A program made the translations under genes and the position numbers. This document shows, one piece after another, positions 52,805 through 64,000 of a DNA stretch of 64,000 bases. Below the pieces are notes generated by a model. The model saw only the letters and a program-made list of their open reading frames with translations, was not told where the DNA came from and made no database searches. Location: positions 62,001-126,000 of the forward strand of contig VTPC01003413.1 in the NCBI GenBank assembly GCA_011009095.1, given 5' to 3'. Each line of letters begins with the position of its first letter. Positions within the stretch are counted from its first letter, which is position 1. The stretch comes from Ignelater luminosus (lineage: Eukaryota; Arthropoda; Insecta; Coleoptera; Elateridae).

Positions 52805-53590
52805 GTACGTATTTAAGTAAAAGTATACATCTTATTATAATGGACGTACAAATTGAGTTATTCACTCTCTCTTTTATTAACTCCTTAAATGGTTGTACTG
52901 TGTAGTGAAAAGTCTTTTAAGGCAGATATACTTATCTGTGGTATCTCATCTACCTTGCAAATAGCAGACAGTCTATTAAAGCTGCTACTTTCATGGATTC
53001 TTGAGAAATCAACATGCACTTCTGGAACCATTGCAGAAGATGCACAGCAAACTTAAGTGTTATAAGAAATTTATTACCTTACAATTACTTTACGATAAGC
53101 CAATTTCAGTCTATGACTCACTACCTTGTAATGTAACCTTCCGTTACATATAAATTTGCTCTAAGACACTACTGGTCTTAAACTGGCTAAACTCAGTGGG
53201 TGACCTTGAGTGGAGTTAAGGAGATTATACATACAACAAAACACTAAAAAAATATTTAATACGTATATTAATATGGGCAGCCCTTTTCCCAAGGGGAAAA
53301 CAAATTTTCTACAAGAAATTTTTTAACAATTTTCAAAAAAACAATTTAATAATAATTAATGAAATTAGCAAACAGAAATAATGAGATAAATTACATATTA
53401 CAAGAATATAATATACAGTGTGTTTAGTGAGGAATGGGACAGCACGATATCTTGGGAACGAATGTAGCTTTTAAAATTCTGAAAACTTTGTTATAGATGT
53501 AAGATAGCGGGACATATTTTGTGATAAAAAGTTTTTAAATTAAATGCATCACCGCTAGGTGGCGCTACCCAACTTAATTTTTTTAAATGA
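52805..53590. other. Sequence after the last Piezo exon
   Basis: It starts with a strong donor (GTACGT), so it is intronic or, if read through, an alternative 3' end. No Piezo-like frame follows. A TATACAGTGTGTTTAGTGAG repeat terminus lies at 53414, probably one end of a mariner-type element. Confidence 0.5.
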
Positions 53591-53599
53591 AATACCCTA

Positions 53600-53930
53600 C
53601 TTTTTATTCGATTTTTGGAATTTACAACATATTTGCGATAACTTTCCTTATAACTGCTACCAACCTACTTTTTGGGAAAATAATACTTTTTATAAATGTA
53701 ACACAAAGATGTGAAAGATTGTATTCTGAAGAGATAATAAGCAAATTCTTCTACATTTCTGGAAGATGTATCGTAGACTACACTTTTTAAATGTCTCCAA
53801 AGAAAGTAATCTAAAGGAGTTAAATCTGGAGAACGAGCTGGCCATCTTATAGAACCACTAGTACCTATCTATCGTCTCGGAAATATCCTGTTCAGATAGT
53901 CTAATACATCAGCTACCTCTTATGCTTGAG
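53600..53930 (-). pseudogene. Mariner-type transposase fragment, minus strand
   Basis: On the minus strand, from about 53925: VLDYLNRIFPRR, a stop, then IGTSGSIRWPARSPDLTPLD, YFLWRHLKSVVYDTSSRNVE and EFAYYLF. This is the last catalytic block (PDLTPLDYFLW) and C-terminus of a mariner-like enzyme of the same family as the fragment at 49608. It stops near 53.65 kb. Confidence 0.8.
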
Positions 53931-53935
53931 AATGT

Positions 53936-54040
53936 TAATTTAAATTTGCGGCAGGTGGTGTATTTTCAAGAAGATGGCGCCCCTGCTCATAACAGTAACA
54001 TAGTAAGAGATCATCTGGGCAAGGTATTTCCGAAAAGTTA
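53936..54040 (+). pseudogene. Mariner-type transposase fragment, plus strand, head-to-head with the previous one
   Basis: The plus strand reads LNLRQVVYFQEDGAPAHNSN then IVRDHLGKVFPKS and a stop. This is the second catalytic block (FQ(E)DGAPAHN). It overlaps in homology with the start of the minus-strand fragment (VRDHLGKVFPKS against VLDYLNRIFPRR), so two separate copies meet here in opposite orientation. Confidence 0.8.
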
Positions 54041-56108
54041 AATTTTTAACAATGACCGTGTTAGGATGATAAACAGGTGTCCCAGATGTTCTGACCTTCA
54101 GATCCAAGCAGAAATTCAGTTGAACAAAAAAACCTGTGTTAAACGAATGGTTGGGAGTAGAACAGATTTATATTTTTAGTCACCTTCCCCAGTGACAATG
54201 TGTCATAAAAAGCCTTCAGCGAGCTACCTTCAGATTCCAGATGCAGAGAACTAGCCAATGAAATAAAGAATATCTACCACGAGATCTAGAACAACAAGAA
54301 CAAAGCTCTCTCACCCTTGCTGAGTTGAGATTTGACACACAATTTAACTAAACCAGTGATGACTTGAGGATATAATTTCTGATAACCCACCTCATAATAA
54401 AGTAGCAAAAGGGAAAAATAGCAACCAATAACTCCCAACTCTCACACAAACATAAATTGTAAATTACAATTAAAAATGAAAATGAAACCGAATAAGCTGT
54501 ACAAATGAACAGGTAAGAAATCCAAACTTAAATTCATTTTGGCTATACCGAAAACAAAAGATCAACCACATACGGGCTACCTTTAGAGAAATGAACAAAT
54601 AAGAATTTACATAACCCAAATAACACCTCACCACTTACCTGAATCTCGAAGATGAACCGTAGGGAAAGTTGCGAAGTAATAAAGGTAAAATCTAATGTTC
54701 AATCGGGGGATCCAACACTGAACAATTTCCTGACAAGATCTATAATGAAGTAAATTAACCAGCAAACAAATCACAGCTGTGAAAGTTTAACATAGTACGA
54801 AAAATAAAGTTAAAGACTGAAAGGAATATACCCTGTGTCACGCTTACTGCCACAATTAAATTTGAAAAGTTTGTCAACCTTAATTGATTAAAAAATGTAC
54901 AAAAGTTAAATTCAATAGCAGTTAATCAACCTCTCGGTGTGAACTCATCATTATAAAAAAAAATGTCTTCAACAGAGAAAACTCAAAAAATATAAGTGTG
55001 CACTGAAAGCACAGATTAACATAACACATGTAACGGAAGCAAAAAGTGAACATTACAACCTCATATTTGCTTTTTTGTGTTAATCTCAAAAACTTTATTA
55101 TGCAACTTGATTAAATGTTTACAAACTTAAAAAGAGAAAGAAAATTTCTATTATATGCATAACGCACGGTCCAAAAAAAAAAATTGCTGATGACATCACC
55201 ACTCTAACAAAACATATTAAGCAACAATTTTTTTCTTTTGCCAAATTGTAGAAGGTATCCTTCTACTTGTTGAAGGTGTAATGATAAATAAAAAAAGTTT
55301 TAATCTCAGGTGCTTTTTATAAAAACGGAGAGTATACTAGTATAACATAGATCTTCTCTTCTTTTCTAATTTAGTGATTTATAGTGTTGTAATTCGCCAT
55401 AAAAAAATGAAACAAAGTACAAAATTAACTAATGCAGTTTAATCACCACTTAAGGAGTTAACAAAAGATCAAACAGTCAATCTCGACATAGACATGGATA
55501 TTAGTTGCATTAAATAACCAGAAAGAAAAGTACCAGTGATTAATTTCCTGCTATGCAGATTTTATATCATTTCAAAAAAATTTTGAATTGATTAATCTTC
55601 CAGATAAAAAAGTTTGATAAAAAAGTTTCTAAAGGGGTAAACAGAATTGACATGCTGTAGTTATTCTTTATATGCCAATAACTGTTCAAGTATAGTTTGA
55701 CACAGTCTCCAGTTATGCGGAGTGAATATAAGTGTAATAACCTATGTTTTTATGTCAACTAGGTATTATGATTTTAAGATGTAAGAACTTACCGTGTATT
55801 GGCCGGCTCTTCCTTCAGAGACGTGCGGGTCTTAACCCTAGATCTTCCTTCACTTGTTTTTAATTAATTAGGATCAATAATTCAAACACTTAGTAAGGAT
55901 TAACTGCGTTATATATATTTAAACAAAAAATATAAAAGTATTATAAAAACTGATTTTAGTATAAATGTAATCACCAAGAGAAAAACACATTCAGGGAATA
56001 AACATAATTTCAGGATTAAATTGACAACAACTTTCCAGAATGGTGTGCACCCACTGAAAGCTTAGCAGAATCTTTTTCTATACCAAAATTTCCTCGTATG
56101 GGCCTCTG

Positions 56109-56123
56109 CCCCCCCCCCCCCCC
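56109..56123 (+). repeat. Poly-C run (15)
   Basis: Fifteen consecutive C in otherwise AT-rich DNA. Its length is likely to vary or be misassembled. Confidence 0.95.
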
Positions 56124-58024
56124 ATCAATCTTTGTTTATATTATTTTTGGTGACACTTGCCATTAATGAAAGTTTATTATTTTTCCGTTAGCCAAACTAT
56201 ACTTACTTTAAATAATATCTATTTATTTATAAAATTTAGAATAACTTTAAATTTGTTTCATGTAAATTATGTCCTCTGAAATATTATTTATCCCTGTAAT
56301 AAAATCTACGAATAAAATAGGGGTATTACATAAGCAAGTGTTGTTTACGTCCATCAGATGCTTAGGAGTTGGATAACTTTTAACTCTTGATGCAGACAAC
56401 ATTGACAGTTGAAACAGTAGTAGAGGTCTCTATATTGATGAGGGAACCATCAGCAGGTAATTTGCCAAGTACAAAATAGAAAATGTTAGCTTAGAAAAGA
56501 AAGGATCGATCATCTGAAAAGTGAAATTACCACAGTTATGTAATGTTAGTACAGTTTCTTATTAGAGGAATTTAATAAGATTTTATTTCATTTGATTACA
56601 TTTACAGATTTCTTGCTGTACTTATTATAAATACAAATAATATACATAATTGTTAATTTACAAAGTTCAAATTCATAGCTGCATTGTGCCTGTAGGTGAT
56701 TTCAACGGAAAAGTTCAACTGGTATTATAGTAAAAGACGGAAGGTTGTAATATTCATTTGTTTTTAACTCTAGTAGTACAACAAATATGTTTGATCATGA
56801 GAAAATATTGAATTTTTGCTTTAAGGGTGGGATCCCGAAGCGACTTAGTGAAATTTCCTGCTATAGCATTACATGGCTTAGAATAGGGAAAACATGTCAC
56901 CATTGTGTTGCGATTTTCTCAATAACGGATTAAGCGATTTTAAAAATTCTCGCTTTGTCGTAATCTACAAGCTTACCCCTTCGGGATGAAATATTTGGAA
57001 CATGATTGATGCAATATTAAAGTAAATATGATGATGTAAATTTCACTGAAATTTTGCATAGAATTTTAACACCATTTTTTGTTGTCTACTGAATTTATTT
57101 GTTAACAGATGTACACTATAATACCTCATTCCAAAGAGGACAATATTTTACATAATATGATCCAAGATCTATTTTAAAATTCGACATAGTTTGTGAGAAA
57201 ATGGCAACGCAAGTTTAGAAATGAATTTCACTCCTATAAATTAGCAGAGTGCAGAACATAACGTTAACCTGCAAGTTCAAAGTATGGTAATTCTCTAACA
57301 GACGACGCAGTATCTATATGTTTATTTTTGCGGTGTTGCCAGTTATCTGTCTTCAAAGTTGCGTGCAACCTTTATTTTGGGGGTGCATACAAATTTTATG
57401 TGTGCGTTTACGGAAAGGAAGCGGGAGGTCATCGACCCTTTAAAGCTCAGGTGTTAAATTTTTCAGAAGTTTTCGATTTTAAATTGTGGGTTACAATAAA
57501 AATTGGAGTTTATTTTTAGGTTGGTTTAAATTTTGTTACTGACTGTATGGATTTTAAAGCCAATCAAATCAAATAAAAAAAAATTTATATTATTGTTTTA
57601 TTCATATTAAGTAGTAGTAGATAATACAATCGATTAAGTAATCGATGTTGTTTTTAAAGAAGTTTAGAGGTCCTGGAGAAAAAAAAAAGAGAAAATGCTT
57701 TTATTTTATTAAAATCAATGCTACATGGGTTATTTATAAAAATGCAGGGTGTGCAAATTTCAAAAACAAAAAGCTAATATTCTCCTCGCTAAAAAAATAT
57801 CTAGCAAAATACGTTTATTAATGATTATTGTTCAACTAAAATAAAGCACAATGCATAAAATTTAAACAACTAGCTTTTATTATTTCAAACCTAGAAGATT
57901 CAAAAACCTGTGGTAAAAACAACAATAATCATTGAAACAATCATGTACATACACCTAACTAAAAGCACATTTTTATTTTAAAGGTTGTTGTAATAATCAG
58001 CAGCGTGACCAGAAATTTAAGTCT

Positions 58025-58038
58025 GGGGGGGGGGGGGG
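58025..58038 (+). repeat. Poly-G run (14)
   Basis: Fourteen consecutive G, interrupted downstream by AG. Confidence 0.95.
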
Positions 58039-58963
58039 AGCTTGTCAAATTATGATTAAAACAAATGGTTTTGATAATAAAATTTGAAAAAAAGTCGAAC
58101 TTTAAACTTTTGATTATTTTACTGCGTCAGTTAAATAACATTTTTCTAAGAGAAGGTGTCATAGAAGTACTAACATTGAATGCAGGTCATTACCTACCGG
58201 TTAGTCACTGTCATCGTGAACCGTGCGAGGTTTCCCCCTGCAGTTTGTTATGGCAAAGCGTGCGAAACTAAAAAATCGACATCAGAGCCAATCGAGGTGA
58301 CAAACAATTTTACAAAGGGTAACTACGATGAATTTGTCTTACAGTTATGGAATTATTGGTTCTCAAAAATGCTTGCAGACAGATTAACTTTCGTCTGCGT
58401 TTGTCAAAATATCAAAAACTCTGTACACAACATTCAGCATCAGGGAAGACAATCTGAATCGCAGTTATATTTTCATAAAATGTACTTCACTGCTGGATTA
58501 AACTTTTAAGCACTTATCATGTTAAAAGTATTTTCATTAGTTTTTGCTTCTTTTGTATATTTCTTCTTTGTTTTGTTTGTTATTTTATTTGTTTTGTTTG
58601 ATTTTAATTTCTTCTTTGTTTTTTTTTTATTAAATTGTACTTCATCATTAATTCTTTTTGTACAATTAGTACTTCAAAATATATTTGATAAAATTCGGGT
58701 AACTTTATTTTCAATAATTAAATAATTTAGGTTATTTTCGCAAGCAGGTACAAGAGATATTCTAAATGACTGCTACTTGAATATTTAAATCAATAAACGT
58801 TTTTCGTTTTGATAATAAATGTAAAAAATGTTTAGTCAGTACCCAGTAATCATAATTTTAAAAATAATGAAAAATCAATGTGTTTTTAATTTTGCCCTGG
58901 ACATTTGATCGTGAATATAAAAGTAAACCCGAGTTTCTTCTAGCAAGATTAATTTATTACTAG

Positions 58964-59190
58964 TCGCGGAAGTCCGCCGTTTCACCTCTAGGCCCTCGCT
59001 CAGCCGTTCTGCGGCTCCGATCGAGGCTGACGCCTGCGGCGTCGCTTCGTCGCGCTTTAGGCACTCCGACCCTTTCTAAGCCTCTTGGACTTAAAAGAGT
59101 GTGACCGCCTTCGGCCTTCGGCGTCCACCGGTCGGGCTCGCTTTCGTTCACAAATGCATCGCACACGATCTTCGCAGGCAACAATACTTA
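58964..59190. other. Isolated GC-rich island
   Basis: About 225 bases are strongly GC-rich, with dense CpG and short palindromes (GGCCTTCGGCCTTCGGC-like runs, CGCCTGCGGCGTCGCTTCG). The surroundings are AT-rich. A minus-strand frame of 74 codons covers it but is Arg/Glu/Pro-rich, as GC-rich DNA usually gives, with no family motif. It may be the core of a non-autonomous element. A bacterial or contaminant origin is not supported by the seamless AT-rich flanks. Confidence 0.5.
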
Positions 59191-59734
59191 CGTATCTAAA
59201 CTATTACGTGCAATTTGCCAATTGGCAACACTGCTTTGTGGTAGCCTCTTTGCTCACGTCTGTGAAAGTAATCTACTTTTTATAATTCCAACTTTATACT
59301 GCCATTAATAGATGACGCCAGTTCCTAAACGTCAATTAACTAGTAAATACGTAGAAAGAGATGAATAGAAGGCATGCAATTTTCTGTCTCCTAAACCCCA
59401 GCCTTAACCATGGACCGCTATCTAATACAATATTGAAGAAAGGAAATTAATATCTATCTTCATTTGTTAATTAGTTTTTTGTCCTTATATGAAAATTCAG
59501 CCATGACAAAACAGACCAGGACAGGTATTGTTACCACTCTGGATGAAATACTGTATTCTTAAAGCTGAAGATTTCAACAGGAACAGTGCAGAACCTTATT
59601 TTGGTATTAAAATTTGAAGGCCAAGGATGTGTACATAAAAATAGATCTGATTTAATAAATGCAAGAATTTTGAAGTTATAAATTTCTAAAGAGTAATATT
59701 TCTTAAAAATTTTATGGCCAAACATGTTATTCAT
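59191..59734. other. Unannotated DNA
   Basis: No recognisable gene or repeat. Confidence 0.5.
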
Positions 59735-60680
59735 TTTACCTCCATTAAATCATCAGAAGAATTAGAATCTTCATTATTATTATCCCCTTATTCCGTTTCA
59801 GATTTTTCCAATGAAATAATAAAAGCTGTAATATTTTGGAATGACAGATGTTCAATATGTTTAGCCCAGTCTTCCAAAATAAGTTTTATAGAATGCTTAC
59901 AAAAATTCTGTGGGGAGTATATTTTGAAAGAGACTCAAGCCACAAGTTCTTTACCTTATCTTTAGATGCAGGGCGAGAACTTATATGCTTACTGCACCCG
60001 CATGCCATTTCAATTGGGTTGTATGATGGCAATCTAAGAATTATTGATTTTATTATTCCCACAGCTTCTTTTTTGAAATTTTGCCCTCAATTTTGACATT
60101 GTAACTAATTAATCACACCTGCATTTCACCCACTTTCGATGAAAATGTGGGTGGTTTGTCTATTTGAACCAAATAGGAAAGCTTGTAATCCATTATAACC
60201 ACACATTTCTTTTGGAATTTAGCTAATGCAGGAATTAGTTAACGAATCACCCAATTTTTGAAAATCTCACCATTGTGATAGTCTCGGTTATCGTTCATCA
60301 GGTCTAGTAAAAAGTCACACATCTCTAAAAAGTCAGAATCACATTCTATATGTAAAATGCTAAACTTTTTTCCCTCACTTTTAATTTTGGCTGGACTACT
60401 TTATCAATCAGATTTGTGTAGCCATCGACGAATGTTTCTTCCATTTCAATAAATCCAAGTTTCGTCAAGACATGTTTGTATTTATAACCGATTGATTTTA
60501 AGATTTCATATAATTTGGTATGCCCACCTTCATACTCCAAATGTTGTCTAACATTATTCAGTAATTTCTCTAAAGTAAAATGTTCATTCTTTGAATTATA
60601 CTGCCAAATTCGTCGTTGCAAATCTTCACGAAAGATATAATTTTGATAAATGTTTAGGAGATCTGTCAGATTTTTCATTT
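59735..60680 (-). pseudogene. Relic of an IS630-like DDE transposase (family A, copy 2)
   Basis: The first minus-strand frame (60678-60346) reads HFTLEKLLNNVRQHLEYEGG, TKLYEILKSIGYKYKHVLTK. It matches the plus-strand relic near 16.3 kb. Further on, VVIMDYKLSYLVQ holds the second catalytic Asp region, and LRLPSYNPIEMACGCSKHIS is the third (usually LPPYHCDLNPIE(L)xW, here degraded). The tail is acidic (NEDSNSSDD), as typical for this family. Several stops and frameshifts occur. The region between about 60345 and 60250 could not be read as coding. Confidence 0.6.
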
Positions 60681-61071
60681 ACTTTTTGAAATGAAATTTT
60701 TAACTGAGTCCAAATATTTCTTTCTCTAACCTAAAGATTCACAGCATTAGAAAATATTAAATCTGTTTTAATGAATTAATAATTAGCAGTAGCTCAAACA
60801 TTGATGTTACCCGTCTTACTATTTCTTCTACTGGGAGCGCAGGGCAAGTTTGCTTACAATTTTCAAATGTCCTCTTTATATGTAGTTTTGTTGTAGATTG
60901 AATAACTTTGGGCATCTTTTACCTAGTACTGTCATAAGTCTTTAGACAGAAGTTTATGCCTTATAATCAGGTTAGCTTTGATTCCAGCGATTGCATTTTT
61001 ATTATTGTATAATCATAGTAACCTGTCAAACAAACATTCGATCACCAAACATCCAAACTCTTTCAGTTGCA
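60681..61071. other. Unannotated DNA
   Basis: It may include the N-terminal end of the transposase relic, but no clear motif is visible. Confidence 0.45.
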
Positions 61072-61255
61072 AAAATGTCGAAATTAACCGTGCGCCACAT
61101 TTAAAGATCGAAACAAAACGCGAGAAGCACCTGGTCCGCTTGGACCCGGGAGGTCGCGGTGAACACCCGCGTTCCACGGTGTCCAAATTTGACTTCCCGA
61201 GAAAATCACAAAGTACCAACAAAGGGAACGGTTTGGCAAAATAGAAAAGTCAGTT
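61072..61255. repeat. GC-rich interspersed repeat, copy 2
   Basis: It is about 97% identical to 38503-38690 in the same orientation, including the GTCCGCTTGGACCCGGGAGG core. The flanks differ on the left. On the right, similarity recurs at 61622-61641. Confidence 0.85.
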
Positions 61256-63505
61256 GTACACGATATCCCCAAACAAAATACAGACGATAAATTGGATAAT
61301 GGAAAACTACTGGATATCATTTCTTTACTGTAGAACTGTCTTTTGCCAGACATGAATTAGCAGATTAGGAACATGTTCTTTCTTAGAAATACAGTTGAAA
61401 AATATAACAAAGATTTAAAAACAGCACAAAGCACATTCGGGTCACAAAATAATGTATCGGATTTCACTAATGAAGGAAGTATAAAACCATTTATTGAACA
61501 CATTTTAATTCTTAATATAAACAACTTGCTAAACATTAAAAAGTAAGACAAAGCGATAAATTTATATTAAATGAATGTATTTAAAGCCAAACTCAATATA
61601 AAATTCAGATAAGTATGCAAAACTTTAAAATGACATTACAAATTGTTTGTGCTTTTATAGACAATTCGATTCCTCGTTTAAAGGCTGTTATAAAAAACAA
61701 AGGAGGTTATATTGAATAATGTAGTTCAAGATGTATTTGTAACTTATAGTAGTTTAATAAAATGGATTGTTTGAAAATTAATTTCTTAGTTTCCGTATTA
61801 CCAGTTTATATACTTGTCCAAAAATTTATGACAGCACTAGGTAGATGTCTTTTTGAAAACATCTCTAATAATAGACACAATATCAAATTGTTATGGGAAT
61901 AATCTATTTATAAGAAGACATCCTAACTGTTTAAATATTCCTATTTCAAATAGGCATTAGATTTGGCAACAAGGTTCTATTCTGTGCAGTGCAAGTGATT
62001 AGTTTTGAGGTTATTCAAGCTGTACAATGAAATAACAATTAAAATACCTACTATGTACAACCCAACAATAAAAATTAATGGCCAACCTTCAAGCAAAAAA
62101 ACTTTGAACGCATAATAATTATCCATTGTCCATACAGATATACTATTAGGTTATTTGATAACAAAAAGAAATATGAGAGAAGTTGTGTTGATCAGATGGT
62201 AATGTTTGATGCATGTTCAATGAGAGGTACATAATGTGTGTAATTGTGATAGTTATTGGCATGTGAAGAAACACCTACAGTGTGTTCATTTTTTTAGTCT
62301 TTAAGCATCACTAATTTACTGTTAATATTTGGAAGTTATAATTTATAAAGATATTTGATAACTATTTTATTGTTTATTGAGACCTTCCTCGTCTGACTTG
62401 AATGTGATCAATTAATAGAAAAGTCATGATTATTACTTACTACAGAAACAACTCGGAAAAGTAACTAAATATCTAATTAAAAAAAATAAATAACAAGCAA
62501 ATACTTTAGTTTGTTTGCAATATTCATAATAATACATGTTTTAGAAGTCAGTTCAACGAAAGTCTTTGTTGTGTATTATTCTGTCAGATAAATCAAAATT
62601 TGATGAATGGGCAAGTGGACAACTCCATTTCAGAAATCTATGCAGCAAAACATTTTACATTTATGTTTTTCTTTAGTTAATTTATTTCATATACTAGTTG
62701 AATAATTAAAAATAATTAAAATCTTTTTTTTTGTATTTAAATACTTTGGAATTATTTATACAAGTTAGTGTTAACGACGCAATCAGTTGATTGTGAACTA
62801 TAATTCTTCTTTACAGTATATATTTTGTAGTTGTTTAAGTGCAAAATATTTTGAAAAGAATGAATTTACTTAGGGATTAAACAAATTTTTATGAATGTAG
62901 GTGGATTCAAATCAGTGCTTTGCTAGTGTAAAATTGTGCCAGTGGTTAAAAATAGTATATATAGGAACTCCATCCTGGAAATTTGAGAAGATGTACAACA
63001 TCTAATGTCCTAATGGCCTGATTTTTCCAGGATTTTTAAAAGTAATGCACTTGACAGAAATTCATTTTTAAGTCTTCAATTGAATATTACTGGGGTGTTT
63101 CTTAAACATTGGAAAGCTTATTTCCTAAGCCAAAATCACTGAATCACCACTCTATAGCGAGCACTATCTTGAATCCACCTAGTGAAGAACCTATTAAATC
63201 TTCATGAACTTTTCTGAACATATTATAGATGTCAAAATATAAATGTTTAATATCCTTAAAAATTAAATATTGATTGCAGACAATTCTTGCACAGCAGCAG
63301 ATTGTTTTTTGGATGCAATATGAACTTTTTGACATTGCACCAAATGCCTGATAATTTTTTTATGCTTAAAGTACTTTTTCAGTTATCATTCTTATACTTA
63401 ACTAAAGAACAAAGACATTTTCTAGGAGATCATTTTTATCAATACATATTTGAAACGCACCTTTTAGTGGGTTTTAGACAAATGTTTTATGAATAAATTC
63501 TTTAG
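61256..63505. other. Region before the last exon, no gene recognised
   Basis: AT-rich. A short frame after GATTGCAG at 63281 (TILAQQQIVFWMQYELFDIA) ends in a stop and is not convincing. The 3' end has an ATTCTTTAG acceptor at 63505. Confidence 0.45.
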
Positions 63506-63981
63506 CCCAGCCACCATTAGCTCGATCTACATCAACATCATCGTGCACGTCTGCCACATCCCAACAAACACCTCCGGCAGGTTATCATACTCCAATCGAC
63601 GAGGAGGAACCTGCCCCTCTCACACCTCACGCAGGCTCAGTTCTGCAAACTCAAGTTCCTTCTCCATTCTCAGCAATTATGACTGGATCATTAGATGCTT
63701 ATTTAGAGCCTCAGCGCATGTCTTTCAGTTCACCACCTAATTCTGAACTGAATCCTCGACCACCCTCTCCTGATGATAGTTTCCCAGTATTTTCTCCACC
63801 GCCGTATGAAGCTGCACCGCCATACACTGAAGCAGTAAGCGAAGCTCCAACTGCTCCGATACAGCGGCAGTCTAGTATTGGTCCACCTTGGATGCAAGGA
63901 TCTTTTGTTACACCTCGCCAAAGCATTATTTCATATTCTTCACGGTCACCTTTAAGTCATCATACATGTAATTGGCATTGA
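63506..63981 (+). CDS. Proline-rich exon with PPxY-type motifs, probably the 3' end of an unidentified gene
   Basis: After the acceptor AATTCTTTAG the frame is open for about 158 codons to TGA at 63979-63981. It encodes a Ser/Thr stretch, HTPIDEEEPAPLTPH, MTGSLDAYLEPQRMSFSSPP, then PSPDDSFPVFSPPPYEAAPP and YTEAVSEAP, and ends SPLSHHTCNWH. PPPYEA is a PPxY motif and PPYTEA is similar. Such motifs bind WW domains, for example of Nedd4-type ubiquitin ligases, and are common in cytoplasmic tails of membrane proteins. No transmembrane segment lies in this exon. A possible donor (CAT|GTAATT at 63968) means the stop may not be the true end. An alternative acceptor at 63510 changes the phase. The gene is not identified. 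Confidence 0.7.
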
Positions 63982-64000
63982 AGTTTAAGGGATGCAGCAG
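63982..64000. other. Window edge
   Basis: Nineteen bases after the stop codon, presumed 3' untranslated sequence or intron. Confidence 0.4.

Larger units (their letters stand above)
54041..58960. other. Long region without a recognised gene
   Basis: AT-rich, with several A-rich stretches. It includes a C15 run at 56109-56123 and a G14 run at 58025-58038. A 109-codon plus-strand frame (58180-58509) has no motif I recognise. Between 55790 and 55860 there is a short GC-richer patch (GGCCGGCTCTTCC and GACGTGCGGGTC). No Piezo exon was seen. Confidence 0.5.

Noticed and set aside
63281-63360. Possible small exon TILAQQQIVFW... after GATTGCAG
   Set aside because: It ends in a stop within 24 codons, has no donor, no conserved motif, and another equally open frame overlaps it.
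63711-63926. Gly-rich minus-strand open frame at the window end
   Set aside because: It is the mirror of the proline-rich plus-strand exon, which has splice signals and better coding character.
1-64000. CRISPR arrays, bacterial operons, ribosome-binding sites
   Set aside because: No regularly spaced direct repeats with unique spacers and no dense gene packing. Introns and transposons show this is a eukaryotic nuclear sequence.
1-64000. tRNA, rRNA or snRNA genes
   Set aside because: I looked for tRNA box A/B pairs, conserved rRNA blocks and snRNA motifs and found none that fold convincingly. Single GTTCGAA-like matches lacked a partner box.

Overview
The window looks like AT-rich insect nuclear DNA, probably from a beetle, although the order is a guess. 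It has GT-AG introns of 50 bp to 16 kb and no bacterial-style gene packing. Transposable elements of many classes lie mostly inside introns. There is one 400-base assembly gap (36739-37138).

One host gene dominates. Eighteen plus-strand exons between 17846 and 52804 encode about 1,320 residues of a Piezo mechanosensitive channel, from the first transmembrane helices to the long charged helix called the beam. The exons fall in three clusters: 17.8-18.9 kb, 29.1-35.1 kb and 51.1-52.8 kb. Two long introns separate them (about 10.2 kb and 16 kb). The start-codon exon and the whole pore-forming C-terminal half were not found. A second host gene is represented by one proline-rich exon with PPxY-type motifs at 63506-63981, plus strand.

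Layout: 1-17.8 kb holds DNA transposon relics: two hAT-type elements or fragments, a mariner-type element with an internal deletion, several foldback MITEs, two tyrosine-recombinase (Crypton-like) fragments and a DDE transposase relic. The 10.2-kb Piezo intron carries an antisense Ty3/gypsy element (20.28-24.57 kb) and a mariner-type element with perfect 31-bp terminal inverted repeats (25.18-26.49 kb). It also carries a foldback element and a hAT-like element filled with a 9-bp minisatellite. The 16-kb intron carries a direct duplication around the gap, an antisense LINE broken by two nested TIR insertions, and degenerate PIN-like and YqaJ-like coding relics. From 52.8 to 63.5 kb there are more transposase relics, homopolymer runs, an isolated GC-rich island and the second copy of a GC-rich repeat also present at 38.5 kb.

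Every transposase or polymerase seen is broken by frameshifts, stops or deletions. The least damaged is the mariner-type element at 25.2-26.5 kb, whose only obvious lesions are two single-base additions in A-runs. All family names come from recognising protein motifs by eye. No database search was run.
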